Part shown: positions 13,264-31,739 of the stretch, one piece after another
Layout: the number at the start of each line of letters is the position of its first letter
Position numbering within the stretch: the first letter of the stretch is position 1
Source of the DNA: Acanthacorydalis orientalis
Lineage: Eukaryota > Arthropoda > Insecta > Megaloptera > Corydalidae
Assembly (NCBI GenBank): GCA_034766995.1
Contig: CM068313.1
Coordinates: 21,249,012-21,313,011, forward strand
Direction of reading: 5' to 3'
DNA: 64,000 bases
Program-made: the position numbers and the translations under genes
The notes under the pieces: generated by a model
The model's input: the letters and a program-made list of their open reading frames with translations, nothing else
Databases searched by the model: none
Told to the model about the DNA's origin: nothing

Positions 13264-16200
13264 ATGAAAAAAGTAAGTAATTTTTTGAAAGGTGCCGAAA
13301 ACATAGAATGTATTCAGTCAACAAGAAATTGGTCAACTGAAGAAGATGGATTGGATGCTGTCGTAGATCCCAATACAGAATTTAAAGTATGTATTAAATT
13401 TTACGACATTTAAAACTATTAACTATTTAAAATAATCATTACTATATCATTTACAGTCTAAATCAATAATAAATCAACGCTCAACTACCAATCAAGCATT
13501 TAATTTAAATGAACATAAAATTAAAGATAATAATTGTTTTCCAGTTGATAAAGTTAATTGCAAAGAAAATTTTAAATCTAAAAGTACCTTAAGTGGATTG
13601 AACAATGCTGAAAATACTCATCCAATTAAAAAGTCTGCATCCTCATTATTGCCATATTCAAATCAGTTTCATTCTACAGAAAATGTAATAAATTTTCAGT
13701 CTTGTCAATTGTTTTCAAAAAGTGCCACCATGTCAACAAAAGAACCTGTTAGTGAAAATTTTTATAGTAAATCAGCCTTGTTTGACATAACTCCAAACTA
13801 TCATCATGAAATTGATGATGATAATTTATCTACTACGTCTGAACAACTACCTTGGCTAATGCAAGTTGCTAAAGATAAATTGGAAACTGCATCAAACATA
13901 TCACTTTATTCTCATTTGTCAGAGCGACCAGGTAGTAATATGTCTAGTTTGTCTGATGTAAGTGGATATGAAGAAGAGTTTTGCCATTTTAAAAAATTTT
14001 TAAATTTAAGTGATACTTCTGAAAATAAAATTAATATTGATCAAAATGAAATGATCATAAATAATCATATTATCAATGAAAAGGAGTTGTTAATTGAGAA
14101 TGAAAAATTAAAACTCAAAGTACAAGAAACAGAAAAGAAGGTAGAACTTTTCTGGAATGAAAGATATCAAGAACTATTACATGCTAAAATTCAATGTGAA
14201 AGTCAATTGGAATCAGCAGAACAACAAATAAAACATTTAATGAAATCTAAAGAATTACTTTTGAAACGGTTAAGTGAAAACGAAATTAATTCAATAAATA
14301 ATGTGAAAGCAGAAAACAATATATTACTTGAAAAACTAAGAAATATAGAAATGTGTAACAATGACATGTTAGCAAAATTTAATTTAATGGAAACTGAAAT
14401 TGACACATTACAAAGCGAAGTGATAAGTTCTGAATCTGAGAACAAAGTATTAAAAGTTGAAATACAAGAAAAACAAATAGATTTGGATGCTAAAAATAGT
14501 TCTATTCAAGGATTAAAATCCAAAATTTCTGAGCAGTATTCTGAAATTCAATGTATGTTGCAAGAAAAAATAGTAGCTGAAAATAAAATTAAAAATTGTA
14601 AATATGAATTAGAAGCTCTTAAAAAATCTGAAAAATGGTATACTGACCAATTACATCAATGTCAAAATGAAAAATCTAAGTTACGTCAAGAACTCATGTT
14701 TCTACAATCTAACATTGTAGACAAAAATAATGAATTAGAAAAAAACAAAATCAATAATCTTTACCTTAAAAATTCCATAGATGAAATACAACAAAAAGCA
14801 ATGAAAGAGAAACAAATACTACTGAAACAATTGCAAATTATTCAAGCAGATATGATAGACAGAGAAACTATAATTATGGCTCATGTAGGAAAAGAAGGCT
14901 TGATGAAAGAAATTACTGACAATTTAAAATTAATTGAGACTAAACAGAATGTAAATAAGGAACAATATGAAATACCTATTATAGAATTACAAGAAAAAAT
15001 CAAACAACTTGAGAAAATTATAGAAAACAAAAACCATATAATAGAACGATGTGAAACACATAACAAAGATCTGTTAATAAGATTGACAACAACTCAGCAA
15101 TTATTGAATGAAAAAGAATTATCTATTCAACAACTTAACAGCACTTATTATGATCTTGAAATGAAATATAAACAAGTAACAAACAATGATCAAGTGAAAG
15201 AAAATATAATATTTGAATTAAAAAATGATAAAATTGGATTAGAATTATCATTACATGCAGCACACACGGATAAATTGGAAATTGATGAAGCAGTTAATAA
15301 ATTGCGTTTAGATTTTTCTCAAATTACTCATAATTATCAAAAATTAAAAAAAGAACTACAAGAAAAAGATAAAATTATACTATCACTTGAAAGAGAAAAA
15401 CAAGAATTATTTATGAACAATAATTGGAAAATATGTGAACTAGAACAACTGCAAAATAAAATTATAGATTCCAAAATATTGCAAGCTAATATTATGGAAC
15501 TTAAAAATACATACAATGTGGCAATGATAGAAAAAGATAATCTCAGTTCAGAAAATACATCTATTAAAAATGAATTATCTCATTTAAAAAATGAATTTGA
15601 TAAATTACATGCTAATTTTATGGAATTGAACACATTATATGATAATGTCTCAAAAGAACATCCGAGCTTTGAAAATAATCAAAAAAAGATTGATGCACTA
15701 CAAAAAGAAAACGAAAATGTTGTAAAAACGGAATTATGCTTACAAGATAAACTTTCAGAATTAAACAAATTAATTGAATGTAGAGAAAAACAACTTTTAG
15801 AACAATCCAAAAAATTTGAAGTCCTGCAAAACATTGTATCACAAAAAGAACAACAAATAGAAATGTTGTTGAAAGAAAAAGAAAATATATCTACAGAATA
15901 TAACTCTTTGAAGATATCAAATATTGAAACAGTCAATAAAGTAGCATTATTGAAAAAAGAAATATCACATTTTAATTTAATTACTGAACAATATAATAAC
16001 ATATTCAAAGCATTAGAAATGGAAAAAAACGATTTAAAGAAAAAAAATATTCAATTATCTAATGCAGAAGATAATGAAAAAAGAACAGTAACAAAAGAAA
16101 ATCATGATGATCAGACATTAAATTCTTTAAAATGTGATTACAGATGTAACAACCCGAATGATGTACTTAATCTTGATCAAGTAGACCACAGTTTAACTAT

Positions 16201-18371
16201 TTTAGAAAAATGTATTTCAGAGTTAATTCATAAAAATATAAATGATGAATATTTTGAAAGAAAGTCTACTTTATTAACTGATGTACACAAATCAAGTAAT
16301 TCTACCAATATAGTACAAAGAATAGGAAATTTAAATAAATACTTGCAAAAGTATATAGAAAAAAACAAAAATGAAGAGGCGTTATCAAAATCACTTGTGT
16401 TTAAACTACCAAAAATGGAAAATAAATTAATACAAGTAACAGAAGAAAGTACCTCATATAAACCAGACAAATGTGATTCTGAATTAAAAGATGATAAACT
16501 AACTTTAGCTATCGTTAAAAATGTTAATGTAAACCCGCTTCAGGTTTCAACACCAATTCAGACAGATACTAATCCAAATGAAAAAAAAATTAATTCACTT
16601 ACAAATGATATCAGAAACCTAAAAATGATAATGCGTGTCAATAAAATGGAATATAAAGAAAAATATAAACGGTACTTTTTATTGCACTTATATTTATAAA
16701 AAATAATATAGTTTTCAAAAATATTTCAGGTATGAAATAAACATTAGAACTCTTTTAAAAAAAGTTAAAGAACATATGAGAGGAAGAAAAATTGTTGAAA
16801 AAGAATTAAACCATTTAAAAGAGTTTTACACTGCAATGAAACTGGAAACAAATGAAGTTAAATTGGAATTGGATAATTCAAGAAGCACCTGCAATAAATA
16901 TAAAAATCATTTAGATTACCTACAATCTACTATTTTTTCATTAGCAAAAGAGTTAGATTTATGTTATTCTGCAGATCAGTTTTTTACTGAAAATATTGAA
17001 AATACTGTAATAACAAAATTCAAACAAAATATAGATTCATATAAATTGGAAATAAAAAGGAATGAAGAAACCATTTCTATTTTGGAAAATAAAGTAAAAT
17101 CAGAAATTAACTCTAATGCAGAATTAAATAAAAAGGTAAATATTTTCATGCATAAAAACATTTATGCTAAATGGTTCTATAATGAAATATTATTTTTTAG
17201 TATTTTATGGAATCAAGAGAAACCCTTAATTTAAAAAGGCTAATTCAAAATTTACAATATAATTTAAAAAATACAGAAGAACTAGTAACTACATTAAAAA
17301 ATGATTTAAGAAAAGCTGAAGATATTTATTTAACTTTAAAAGAATCAAGAAATGAATTAAATGAAAAGTTATTAGAAGAAAAAATTAAATTTGAAAATAA
17401 AACTGCTGAAACTCAAGTATTAGTAAGAAAAATTGATGAAATAGTATTGAAAGAATGTTCATTACAAGACAGTATTAAGGTATTTATAATTTCAATTCTG
17501 TAAAAAAATATAATAAATAACAATGCAATCATCCATCTCACTATCCTCAAAGCACTAAGGTACAGAAAAATCTTTCTGTATTTTTTACCTGAGGATGATG
17601 TCATCACCATCGAAATGCACATGAACAATTAGCAAAAATGATCAATGATTTGTTGAATATTTTTAAACAGAAAAAAATTTTGAAATTTGTGGGATGAAAA
17701 AAAATTAATTTTAGAATTACTATTTGTACCAACTAATAGTAAATCACATTGAGTAATAGAAATGAATTTGTATTTTATATATATAATATTAAATTTTAGA
17801 CTTTAAGTGAAACGTTAAATCAAAAAATTGAAGAAATTAATATTATAAATAATTCTTATAAAAAATCAGAAAAAAATTGGAATGAAAAAGAAGTAATTTT
17901 AAAAAATGGGATACAATCACTTCAAAATGAACTAAAGGAATTACATTCAGAAATGAATCATGTTCTTAAAGATAAATTTATGTTACAAAAACAGTGTACT
18001 GAATTAAGAGTTGCTTTGCAAGGATTAACAGATCAAAACAAAGTATGTATTATGGTAAAAAAAATATTAACCATTTAATAAAAAAATAGTAAACTTCATA
18101 AAAATTATTTTATTTTCAGATTTTAAAAACACGTATATTATCATTAACTAACAACTCAAAATCAGAAGTAATATCCACTTTTCCTTCTCCAACAAAATAT
18201 GATGATTCGTATATAATGAAATTACTTCAGCAAAATAATTTGGCCTTAAATAGCACACCTTTTAATAATTTACAAAATTGTCTGGATTCTTTAAAACAAG
18301 AAATGACAAATTTACAAAAGCAAGTAGCTGCTAAAACTCAGCTTGAAAATACAGGTTCAAATATTGCCTAA
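13264..18371 (+). CDS. Long coiled-coil protein, 1505 aa, six exons (family not identified)
   Basis: Exons read as 13264-13386, 13457-16671, 16730-17135, 17201-17479, 17800-18042 and 18120-18371. All introns are GT...AG (donors GTATGT, GTACTT, GTAAAT, GTATTT, GTATGT) and the phases agree, giving 1506 codons with a TAA stop. The start is the ATG opening MKKVSNFLKGAEN, which splices in frame to the large exon. Residues 1 to about 245 are low in helix signal and rich in Ser/Asn. From about 245 to 920 there is almost continuous heptad-type Lys/Glu/Leu/Ile sequence, typical of coiled coils. A less regular linker follows (about 920-1105), then a second coiled coil to about 1430 and a Ser/Pro-containing tail. 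I see no catalytic motif, membrane segment or signal peptide. Proteins of this architecture are often centrosomal, Golgi or kinetochore scaffolds, but which one is not clear. The gene structure is well supported; the function is unknown. Confidence 0.88.
17541..17588. repeat. Imperfect inverted repeat inside intron 4 of the coiled-coil gene
   Basis: Inside the 320-base intron 17480-17799, a tight inner stem (TACAGAAA / TTTCTGTA) is enclosed by an outer pair (ATCCTCA / TGAGGAT), with unpaired bases between the two stems. It may be a relic of a small mobile element or a local RNA structure. It does not disturb the splice sites. Confidence 0.45.
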
Positions 18372-18419
18372 AACTAAATTTCTGATAACCCTAAAAACTT
18401 AATTTTGAATTTTAACTTA

Positions 18420-18460
<41 letters not shown>

Positions 18461-18489
18461 ATTTTCAAGTTATTTGTTTAAAAAGTTTA

Positions 18490-18518
18490 AAATTATCTTT
18501 TATATAAAAAGATAATTT
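18490..18518. repeat. Short perfect hairpin just downstream of the coiled-coil gene
   Basis: A 12-base stem (AAATTATCTTTT pairing with AAAAGATAATTT) closes a 5-base loop about 120 bases after the TAA stop. In such AT-rich DNA a 12-bp stem can arise by chance, so no function is assigned. Confidence 0.4.
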
Positions 18519-19386
18519 ACACATTTATATGCAGTGGCAGAACTACAAATGTTTGGCTTTTAAAAAAATGCTATGGTCTTCATTTCAGTAAATAACAAAA
18601 TTAACAAGAAAAATTTATTTAGAAAAAACATTTATTTCATTAATGACATAATTATTTCCATATAATTTTAAATTTATTAATGAAATAAATGAATTTTATA
18701 TCTTAGTATTTCTGAATAGTTATTACACTATAGTAACTCTTCACAAAAAAACACTAAGATTTCTTGTGCTAGCAGTTTTGTTAAAAAAAAATTATAATCC
18801 TCTTTGCGACATCGACCATGATGGGGCATTAAGAACTGCTTAACCGTAAATAGTAATTGTTTGATCACTATATGTATGCAAGTATTAGGTCAATAGGAAA
18901 ATAATTGCAGCAATGTATATGAATTTGAAGGTCATAAACCGCAATTATTTTTCTACCGACATAATATAAAAAAAAAACTAATTTTCAATTGTACATATTT
19001 TATATATAATGATTTTAATATGTTAAAACAATAAATATTGTTAAATCGAGTATTATATTTTTTTCATGTTTTAAAAAATTAACTATATTATGATATTTGT
19101 TGGTGCTGTAATAATTTAAATAAATATATTTTATTTATTTTAAATATGCTTTTTATTTTTAATTGTGTAAAAAAATATTAATTAACCTAATGAATCTTTG
19201 TATATTTTTCATTGATAATACTGTATTATAGTTTTACAAATTATCATACTTTAAGTTCCTCTCTACACAAATTTGATTTTATAACTATACATTTGCTGAC
19301 TCTTTAAAGTAGTTAAAAGTTATAAGTAGGTAACTATTTATTTTTATGATTATAGAAAATATCAAAATTTGGAACTTAATACAATA

Positions 19387-19391
<5 letters not shown>

Positions 19392-19465
<74 letters not shown>
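19392..19465. repeat. (TA)n array, about 74 bases
   Basis: Uninterrupted TA dinucleotides downstream of the coiled-coil gene. Confidence 0.95.
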
Positions 19466-19469
<4 letters not shown>

Positions 19470-22089
19470 GAAGTAAAACTTTAGTCTATTAGGATTTATT
19501 ACATATACTCTATCATAAAATTTACTTGAAAAAAATCCTGCAATACCTATTACTGTTTATATCTTCATTTCACTCGAACTTTATTGGTGTACAATACTTC
19601 AATGAAGATTTATAAAATATTTCAGTTTGTTATTTAATCTTTAAACGTTAAAAAAAAAATAGATTCATGATCTTGATATATAAGCTTGAAAATGAAAAAA
19701 ATAAAAGCATTCAAACTCATACATTTTTCATGCAGTCTCGAAATTAATGGATAATTTAAATCGCAACTAAAATTTAATAAAGTAAAAAAGTAAATAATAA
19801 TTTTCAGAACAAAAACTGTGTTTCTATTAATAAGACTTACATACTTTTTACTTACCAACATGAAACTATAATAGGTAAAACTGCAATGTTATAATAACTT
19901 CAAGATAAGCAAGACGTCAATTTTAAAAATATACATAAAACACATTTACTTTAAATCACACTTTTAAATAAATTAAACTAATGATACCATTAATTTCAAA
20001 TATTTACAACTGTATAAATGCAAAACAATAATGTATGTAATATAGTAAATATGTATGTCTATAACTTTTCCACATAAAATTATCTCAAAATTTAGCACAT
20101 TTAAATTTTAAAACATTCTAAGCTGTTACATATAAAAAATAATATTACAAAATATTTACATTTTATATGCAATGAACACATTATTGTAAAAAAATAGTAT
20201 TTTTTCCTATAATTTATGTATCCTATACTTTGTTCTAAATTAGAAGTATAAAATTACAATCATGAAAATAACTAAAACTTAAATCCAGTATTGTAACACA
20301 TCAATTTTTTCAGTCATACACTTGTACTTAAAGCATCAAATATTGTTTTAGTTCGTTTATTATACTAATAATTGCAAAATGTAAGACACTGGCAATACAA
20401 AATATATTACAATGAAAAACAACTAAATGTTACAAACAATATGTATATAATAAGCGGTACAACAAGAGGATAAATAGTGCACTCGATTCACAACCTTGTC
20501 ATAAAGTAACTTCAACCGTGTGACAAGAAATATATAATTAATGTAAAAGTAATCACGCAATGTATAAAGATTACTTAGATGAAATAAAAAAAATGCTTGT
20601 TATTCAGTCCACAATATATAAAAATATATAAAATTTAACAAAATATGCAAATTACATTAATGCTATTTTACAGCTCAATAAAATTTCTCCTATCAATTTA
20701 AAATATAACTTTGTATTTATACTTTTACAATAACTATTTATTTCTTTTATGACCAAATTAAAAACAATTATTAGATTATTAATTACAATTCTTTATATTT
20801 TCATTGTGATTTTTTTTTAATAAACTGAAAATAAAGCATTTAACAATACTACTTGAAATGCACAGGTGTTGAATCACAGATATATTTTGGTTTTGGACAT
20901 CTCTAATATTTTGCAAAGAAATAAAACATTTCCAAATCTAATTTTGAACAATATGAATTTTAAAAAATAAAATATTTTTTAATAAAAAAATACTACTCTA
21001 TGTTTATTTTAAATTCTTTTAAAGCTTATTTACTTAGATAATCATTTTTTAAATAAATATCTTTTAAAAGTTTTTCAATCCCAATTATGTATTACAGTAT
21101 CGTGTAATGACTGTTTATAAAGGTGAGTTTAATAATAAAATTCCCATGTTTACAAAAAACATGTTGAAAAGTAACATTAATGAATAGTTTAAAACTAAAA
21201 GTCAATTCAGTAAAACTATTATAACACAAAATCACAATGCTAATATAATACTAATACCTATATATGTATGCATATGTGTGTACATTTAAAAACTTGCACA
21301 CCCACAAACAAGCACATATATTTATTCATGTAACACATCACAATGATATGCCTATTCATAGGAATACATTTCAAATATTACATGAAAAAAATATGAATCA
21401 CAGTATAATTAAATGACAAAAATTAATAATACAGTTTAATACTAAAAAGTATCTTTGGTATAAACATTAAACAAAGATGTATATAAAAATAATAGTAAAA
21501 ATCTTTGGAGTCACGTGTACCTACTATTATTGTGGATCTATATGTAAAAATATTATTTTTTTAATGTTATTATTACTTCATTACACTACACTACACAGTG
21601 GAAAAAGCATGTATGACAATTATTTGCAACCAAAATGTATATGTAATGCAATATAATACTTTGGACATTTTAATATATTATATAATATAAAATATTAATC
21701 AATTGGAGCAAAATTGTCATACTTTACATCATTACAAACACGGCTCAAATACTCATATTCACTATACTTAAATATAAAGCTTTCTAGTACATAATTTATT
21801 TATTTCAATATATGAAATAATGTAAAATTAATTATAATAGCTGCCTTATAATGGCAAATGAAAATATTATTTTTCATTGTTTAAATTAGTAAAAATTTTA
21901 TTAATTACTTTACAATAAAATAAGTTTCTATTAAAGTAATAAAAAAAGTTTGGTTTTTGACATTTTTGTATCCTTCATATAAACAATTAACTTTACATTT
22001 AATTACAAAAATAATAAACAAACATGATTATTACAAACAGTTATTAGAAATAAAATAAAAATAAATAAACATAAAACTAAATTTACATC

Positions 22090-22092
<3 letters not shown>

Positions 22093-22141
<49 letters not shown>
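22093..22141. repeat. (TA)n array
   Basis: Uninterrupted TA run of about 49 bases in the convergent intergenic region. Confidence 0.95.
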
Positions 22142-22143
<2 letters not shown>

Positions 22144-25100
22144 TCCAAGTTAAAATTATGATATGATTATATGAATGTATAATTTGTTATGAGAGACATT
22201 ATTAATATTTGTGATAATACTTTTTCACATAAAGAAGCTTTCATCAAATTCTATTCTGAAAGCATACAATACAACACAACAAAGTAAAAAAATTGATAAC
22301 AATACAAATATACTATTTCTACCCACAGCTTATTTTTTATTTAAATATAAAAATTGCTAAAAATGCAGCCTACGTAACAATTTTTATGTGAAAAACTATA
22401 ATTTAAAACCTTATTCATTATACTCCTCACTGTATACATATTTCAATCAAAAATTTATACTAAAAATTACTACAAGTATACCTATATCCATTTTCAAGAT
22501 GAAACTTTATTAGTATTATTTAAAAATCTGTTATACACTTTTTAATGTCTTTTTTAAATCAATTTGAGAATTTAAAATATTACTTTACCTTACATTTTAA
22601 CAGTCTTTTGTAATTTAATATTAATTTTTCAATACAAGCAAACTCATTTTGTCATGTATCTTACATTGTTTTCTTATATTTATAGATGAAATTACAAATT
22701 TTAAAAAGTATAACCCTATAAATTAAACTTAATAATTTAAATCACAAAAACATTTATGAATAATTATGTAGACAGCTACAATATTTTGGTATTTTATCAC
22801 TGTAGTAATATCAAAATATATTTTATATTTTTAAGATCTAAAAGACATATTAGATTTACATTTAATATTGTGACATGACTAGTACTTTATCAAATTAATA
22901 TTGCAAATAAATATCCTAAATTGAACAAATAATCCAATTTAAATGATTATTTGCAACTTGAAATAAAGTTTATCTCTACTTTATTTAAACAAACACTTTA
23001 AAAAAACGTACATATCTATATATTTCATTCTACATTACATCTACAAAAATGATCATAATAGATTTTACCAAATATTTTTAAAATTATGAAAGAATAAGTT
23101 ACATTACTTTGTGTTTAAAACAAAATTCATATCAGTTTATATTTAAAAGAAGCCTATCAATTCTAGTCATGGCACTACTTTTTTGTTTTACAATCATATA
23201 AAAAATGTTATTATATAATAATTTTAAATTAAAATTGCATTAAAATGAGTTTCAATTTGACATATCAATTTTTATTAATGTTTATTTAAAAATATCAATA
23301 AACTATAAATCATTTTTAAAATGTATTATTTTTTTAAAAAAAAAGAACACCTCATTTAATACATGTTATTCTATATTTTTGTTATTCTCACAACTGATTT
23401 AAATTATTAAGTATAACAGATCATCAATAATACAATAATAATGTTTATACACTTTCAGTCTATTTTAAAAAACTCTAAATAAATCAGATTGTGCTCAAAA
23501 AGCTATAATTATTTTAACAACCATTATTTATCAAACTATTTTCAGGCACTGGACAACTTTTAATATTTTTTGTAATTTTTTGTCAATTATAACATCTTTA
23601 TAGCTGAAAGAACTTTAAATCAGTGTCAGTACATAATCAAATGTTTCACATACATGTATTGTTGGTTGAGCTATGTTTATTACATGATGGTATAATACTG
23701 TTGAATAAAAATGTATTTTCTTACTAATTTACTGACATCTTAAGAGTCAAATATTATTAATCACTTTTAAAATTGCAGATTAATATAACAGTATTTTGAA
23801 TGATTAAATGACAAAAATGTATAATCATGGTATTAATATGTGCTCAATATATAGTGTTTATAATTAGTGTACAGCAGTCTGTAAATAGTTTATTGCAACC
23901 AGATTTATTTTCTACATAAATTGTCACAACACTGTGAGTATTCGCTATTTACCTGACTTTTATTGATCACTTATTATTATTGTATGTGTTAAGCAATTAT
24001 AGGCAAATTATGTAAGGAAGCTTTTAAGTGGCACTTGAAACTAAATTATAAAACTAATTTGTCATTAAATTAATAATATAATAAAAAATACATAAATTTC
24101 ATTAAAACCAAATAGAATACTTTAATAACAAATTTCTAAATATCATAATACTATTCACATATTATTAATAAAATTGTAATTCAACAGTACTCGATGATAT
24201 AATTTAAAATTAAATAAAAAAATATATTTTAAAGGCATTGATTAAAAATAATATTAGCATTAAAAAACTTATTCATTTTCAAATACCCTATATATTTTAC
24301 ACTAACATTATTTTATATGAACTATGCAAAAAATTTTCAGAAAGTGACTGAATATTAATATATTCATACAGAGATATGATCAATAATTCATTTATGGAAA
24401 TAATTTTTTTTTTGATTAAAGTAAATATATCTATATTGATTACATCATTTTACAGTTTTTTAATATTAAATTCAGACTAAAACAGTACAGAACAAATTAG
24501 ATTTCAATTAAAAAATAACTTTTAAAAGTAAAAAATTATAAATGAAAAAATAAATATCAAACATTAATTGATGTTAATACATAACAATTCTTTTTTAGAA
24601 CTAGAATTATTCAATATAAAGTATTTTATTTATTATCATTTTGAGTCTTTGCTACCAATTATCAATGAATTTCTTGTGAGATAACTTTTTAATTAACAAA
24701 TAAAACACATCTAAATTAAACACAAATAAATTACTTATTTTTTATGTAAACTTTTATATTAAGCTAAACAATTATCATTTTTTTATTCTTCACAGTTCAA
24801 ATATTAAATAATCAAAAAAGTCATTAAACAAGACTATTGTTCAATACACAATAGTTATATCTTTTAACATTTTATCACAGCACAGTGTGATTTTACTGTT
24901 TAAAATTCCTCTTTAATATATTATTAAAAAATTAAGTACATCACAATATGTGCATTCAGTCATATTATATTTCTGAAAGTCATTACAAATTTTATTTTGA
25001 ATTGTATATAAATAAAAAATTATTTAGGTAGAAATGATTTTCATTGTAAAACATTCATATTAAAATGTTAATTTATGTATATATATTTTTATATGAAGTA

Positions 25101-25746
25101 CTGGTGTATTGTACTAATATATTATATATTTAATAAGATGTATATCCAATAAAACCAGAAATAATGTATATTATTTAAAAATCTGTCTTTCATTTTACAT
25201 ACTCAGCAAAATTTCAATGTTTAATAAAAAATTATATAATATACATATGAAAATCGTTTTGTATATGTGTGTGTGCACACACATACGTACATACATATAT
25301 ATATATATATATAATATACATGTATATACACATAAACATAAACAAATTTCATATTCAAACTAAATATATTTTAATAATATAATCTAAATATCAGAAAAAT
25401 AATATATATCCCAAATAGTGATCATTACATAAAAAAGTACAATTGGATAATTCTTGCAAAAAAAATAACTATAAATATAATTTTTGCAGCCTACACTATC
25501 ACCAAACGATAACTTAGTTTTTATGTTTACATATTTACATTAAAGTATTCGCATTAAAAAAAACATAAAATAAACTTATACAATTTATAATATTCAATTA
25601 AATAATTGAATATATTATTTTGTGTCAAAATAAATATTTGTATGAATGAAGATGCAGTTAAATATTTACCATAATGAAGGGCTATGTGGCATTGTCGGAT
25701 GAACACATTTGAGTTGTCTGCACTTGAGATGGTAATTAATGTGTTG

Positions 25747-29968
<4,222 letters not shown>

Positions 29969-30235
29969 TCTTCCATTCTTTTTTATATATTTTTGAAAAT
30001 CATTGAATTATCGCCACACATTTTAGGAACTGATTAACTGGATAAAAAGTCAATTTGACAGTTGTTTCACAGTCCCCCAAATCCACCCATGAACGCCATA
30101 TTTGTTTGAATAAATAGATTGAGTACCACTGGTTTACTCTTAGCACAGAAATAGGATAGAGTAATTAAGTCATAGATAAATTAAGTATACTTTGTATCTG
30201 CAACACATGTAAACATATTGGTTTTAATTTAAAAA
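29969..30235. promoter_or_regulatory. Shared divergent promoter of the Ig/FN3 and C19orf53-like genes
   Basis: Only 267 bases separate the start codons of two genes transcribed in opposite directions. The interval has a GC-richer core near 30065-30100 (tcacagtcccccaaatccac) with a gaacgccatattt word. Both 5' UTRs must lie in this interval, or the core promoters overlap. The bidirectional role is inferred from geometry. Confidence 0.6.
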
Positions 30236-30590
30236 ATGCCTCAAGGTAAACTTAAAGTGAAGACAAAAGTGCCAAGCAATATCAAAACAAAAAAGAAATC
30301 CAAAGGGCCAGCGGTTTCTAAACGTGGTAGTATGTATCATTTAAAATTAACAAAATATTATGCATATATTATGTATTCGTTTATATACAAATATCAATTG
30401 GTATATTTCAGATGCACCCATAACCCCTAAAAAACAAAAACTTCAAGAAACTCATAAATTGAAGAAGATAATAACCAAAAATGTTAACCGAGCAGTAGAA
30501 GCAGAAATTCGTGCTCGTGCTTCTGAAGATGTCAAAATGTTATCAAATGCCCAAAAAGCAGTTGCAGCTCATAATTTGAAACAAAAATAA
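30236..30590 (+). CDS. C19orf53: C19orf53 / UPF0390 family small basic protein, 90 aa
   Basis: Two exons, 30236-30329 and 30412-30590, encode MPQGKLKVKTKVPSN... through to HNLKQK. The MPQGKxK start, the central APITPKKQKLQE segment and the Lys/Ala-rich helical C-terminus match the eukaryotic family known in humans as C19orf53 (Leydig cell tumor 10 kDa protein homolog). Members are about 90-100 residues and very basic, and are thought to be nuclear or nucleolar; the role is poorly defined. The intron is 82 bases. Two donors are possible three bases apart, both in phase: GTATGT at 30330, chosen here and giving KRGNAPI, or GTAGTA at 30327, giving KRDAPI. An AATAAA word overlaps the stop codon (30586-30591). 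The gene shares its promoter interval with the Ig/FN3 gene. Confidence 0.85.
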
Positions 30591-31624
30591 AACGCAATCA
30601 CACATTATACACAGAAGCCATTCGCGCATGGATACATATGAATGGCTATATATATATATGTATGTATATATATATGCATGATGTGTATGCATACAGTAGT
30701 CCCCGTAGACCTGCAGATGATACATTCTAAGGCCTGTTACAGATACCTGAAACCATAAATAGTAGCCAACCCAGATATGTCATTTTTGTTTACATACATA
30801 TCTACAATAAAGATTAATTGATAAATTACATGCAATAAGACCACCAATATTAAATAATAATAAAATACATGTTTCGCCATCTTGCACAGAATGGCCCTCA
30901 ACTTTAAACTTAAAAATCATTTGTTTATGAAATTTTCAATTGAATATTTTTGTCATTGAAGCAGGTACACAAGGGCTCTATTGTATATGTATATAAAGTT
31001 GTATATATGTGTACATATATGAATGTAATTATATACCTAAAATCATGTTTTATCAAAAATTAAATTTACACGTATCTACAATAAAGATTACAATATGTGT
31101 TTAGGAACTTTACTGTTAAAATATTGAAATTATATAAAAAAGAATAATGAATATATATTTATTATATTTTTCATATACAAATAATGGTTATTATGTTACA
31201 TTTTAAAGATATATACAATATTTTATGATGCAATGAATGCTTTAAAAAATATTAATAATTTCAAACTGAAATGGCACAGTTATATAAATGAATAATTAAT
31301 ATTTAAAGTTTCATTTCTCTATCATAAATAAATGTCATTAAAAACATGTTTTTATACTTTTACAGCTCCTAAAAATTGTACATTTCAATGTCAAACAGAA
31401 AATAATAATTTTGTAATCCATTGATAATTCATATGAAACAGTTATAATCTCATTTTATCATGTGGAAATATAAAAACCCAAAATCAACCTTGTTCCAGTA
31501 CAAAATTAAAATTATATTGAACTTTTAAAATATTGATTATATTACTGTTCAATGAAAAAGTATTTTTTTTTAGTGTAGATGAATGTTATCTTTGATTTTT
31601 AAAATTTCATTTCATATCTAAAAT
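30591..31624. other. Intergenic spacer between convergent C19orf53-like and myosin genes
   Basis: AT-rich DNA with short TA/GT runs near 30648-30672 and 30985-31020 and no protein-like open frame. It contains the 3' ends of the two convergent genes. Confidence 0.55.
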
Positions 31625-31630
31625 TTTATT
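31625..31630 (-). terminator. Candidate polyadenylation signal of the myosin gene
   Basis: An AATAAA on the minus strand lies about 110 bases past the TAA of the last myosin exon. It is the first such word in a sensible position. AATAAA is common in this DNA, so it is only a candidate. Confidence 0.4.
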
Positions 31631-31739
31631 AAAAGAATTTAATTACTTGTTCTTTGATTAATTGAAATTCTCATTGGAAATAGTAATTAGAAATAAATTA
31701 ACTCTTAACAATAACAAAAAATATCTACATTAACCTATT

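Larger units (their letters stand above)
18372..25746. other. AT-rich stretch with no coding signal seen
   Basis: Between the stop of the coiled-coil gene and the stop of the Ig/FN3 gene, which converge here, I see no open frame with protein-like composition and no GC-richer island. It holds (TA)n arrays near 18425, 19392, 22093 and 25292 and many AATAAA-like words in both directions. Both 3' UTRs must end somewhere in it, but their ends cannot be placed by eye. Confidence 0.6.

Noticed and set aside
14203..16470. Several minus-strand frames inside the large coiled-coil exon
   Set aside because: They are antisense shadows of Lys/Glu-rich codons and look like Phe/Ser/Leu-rich artefacts.
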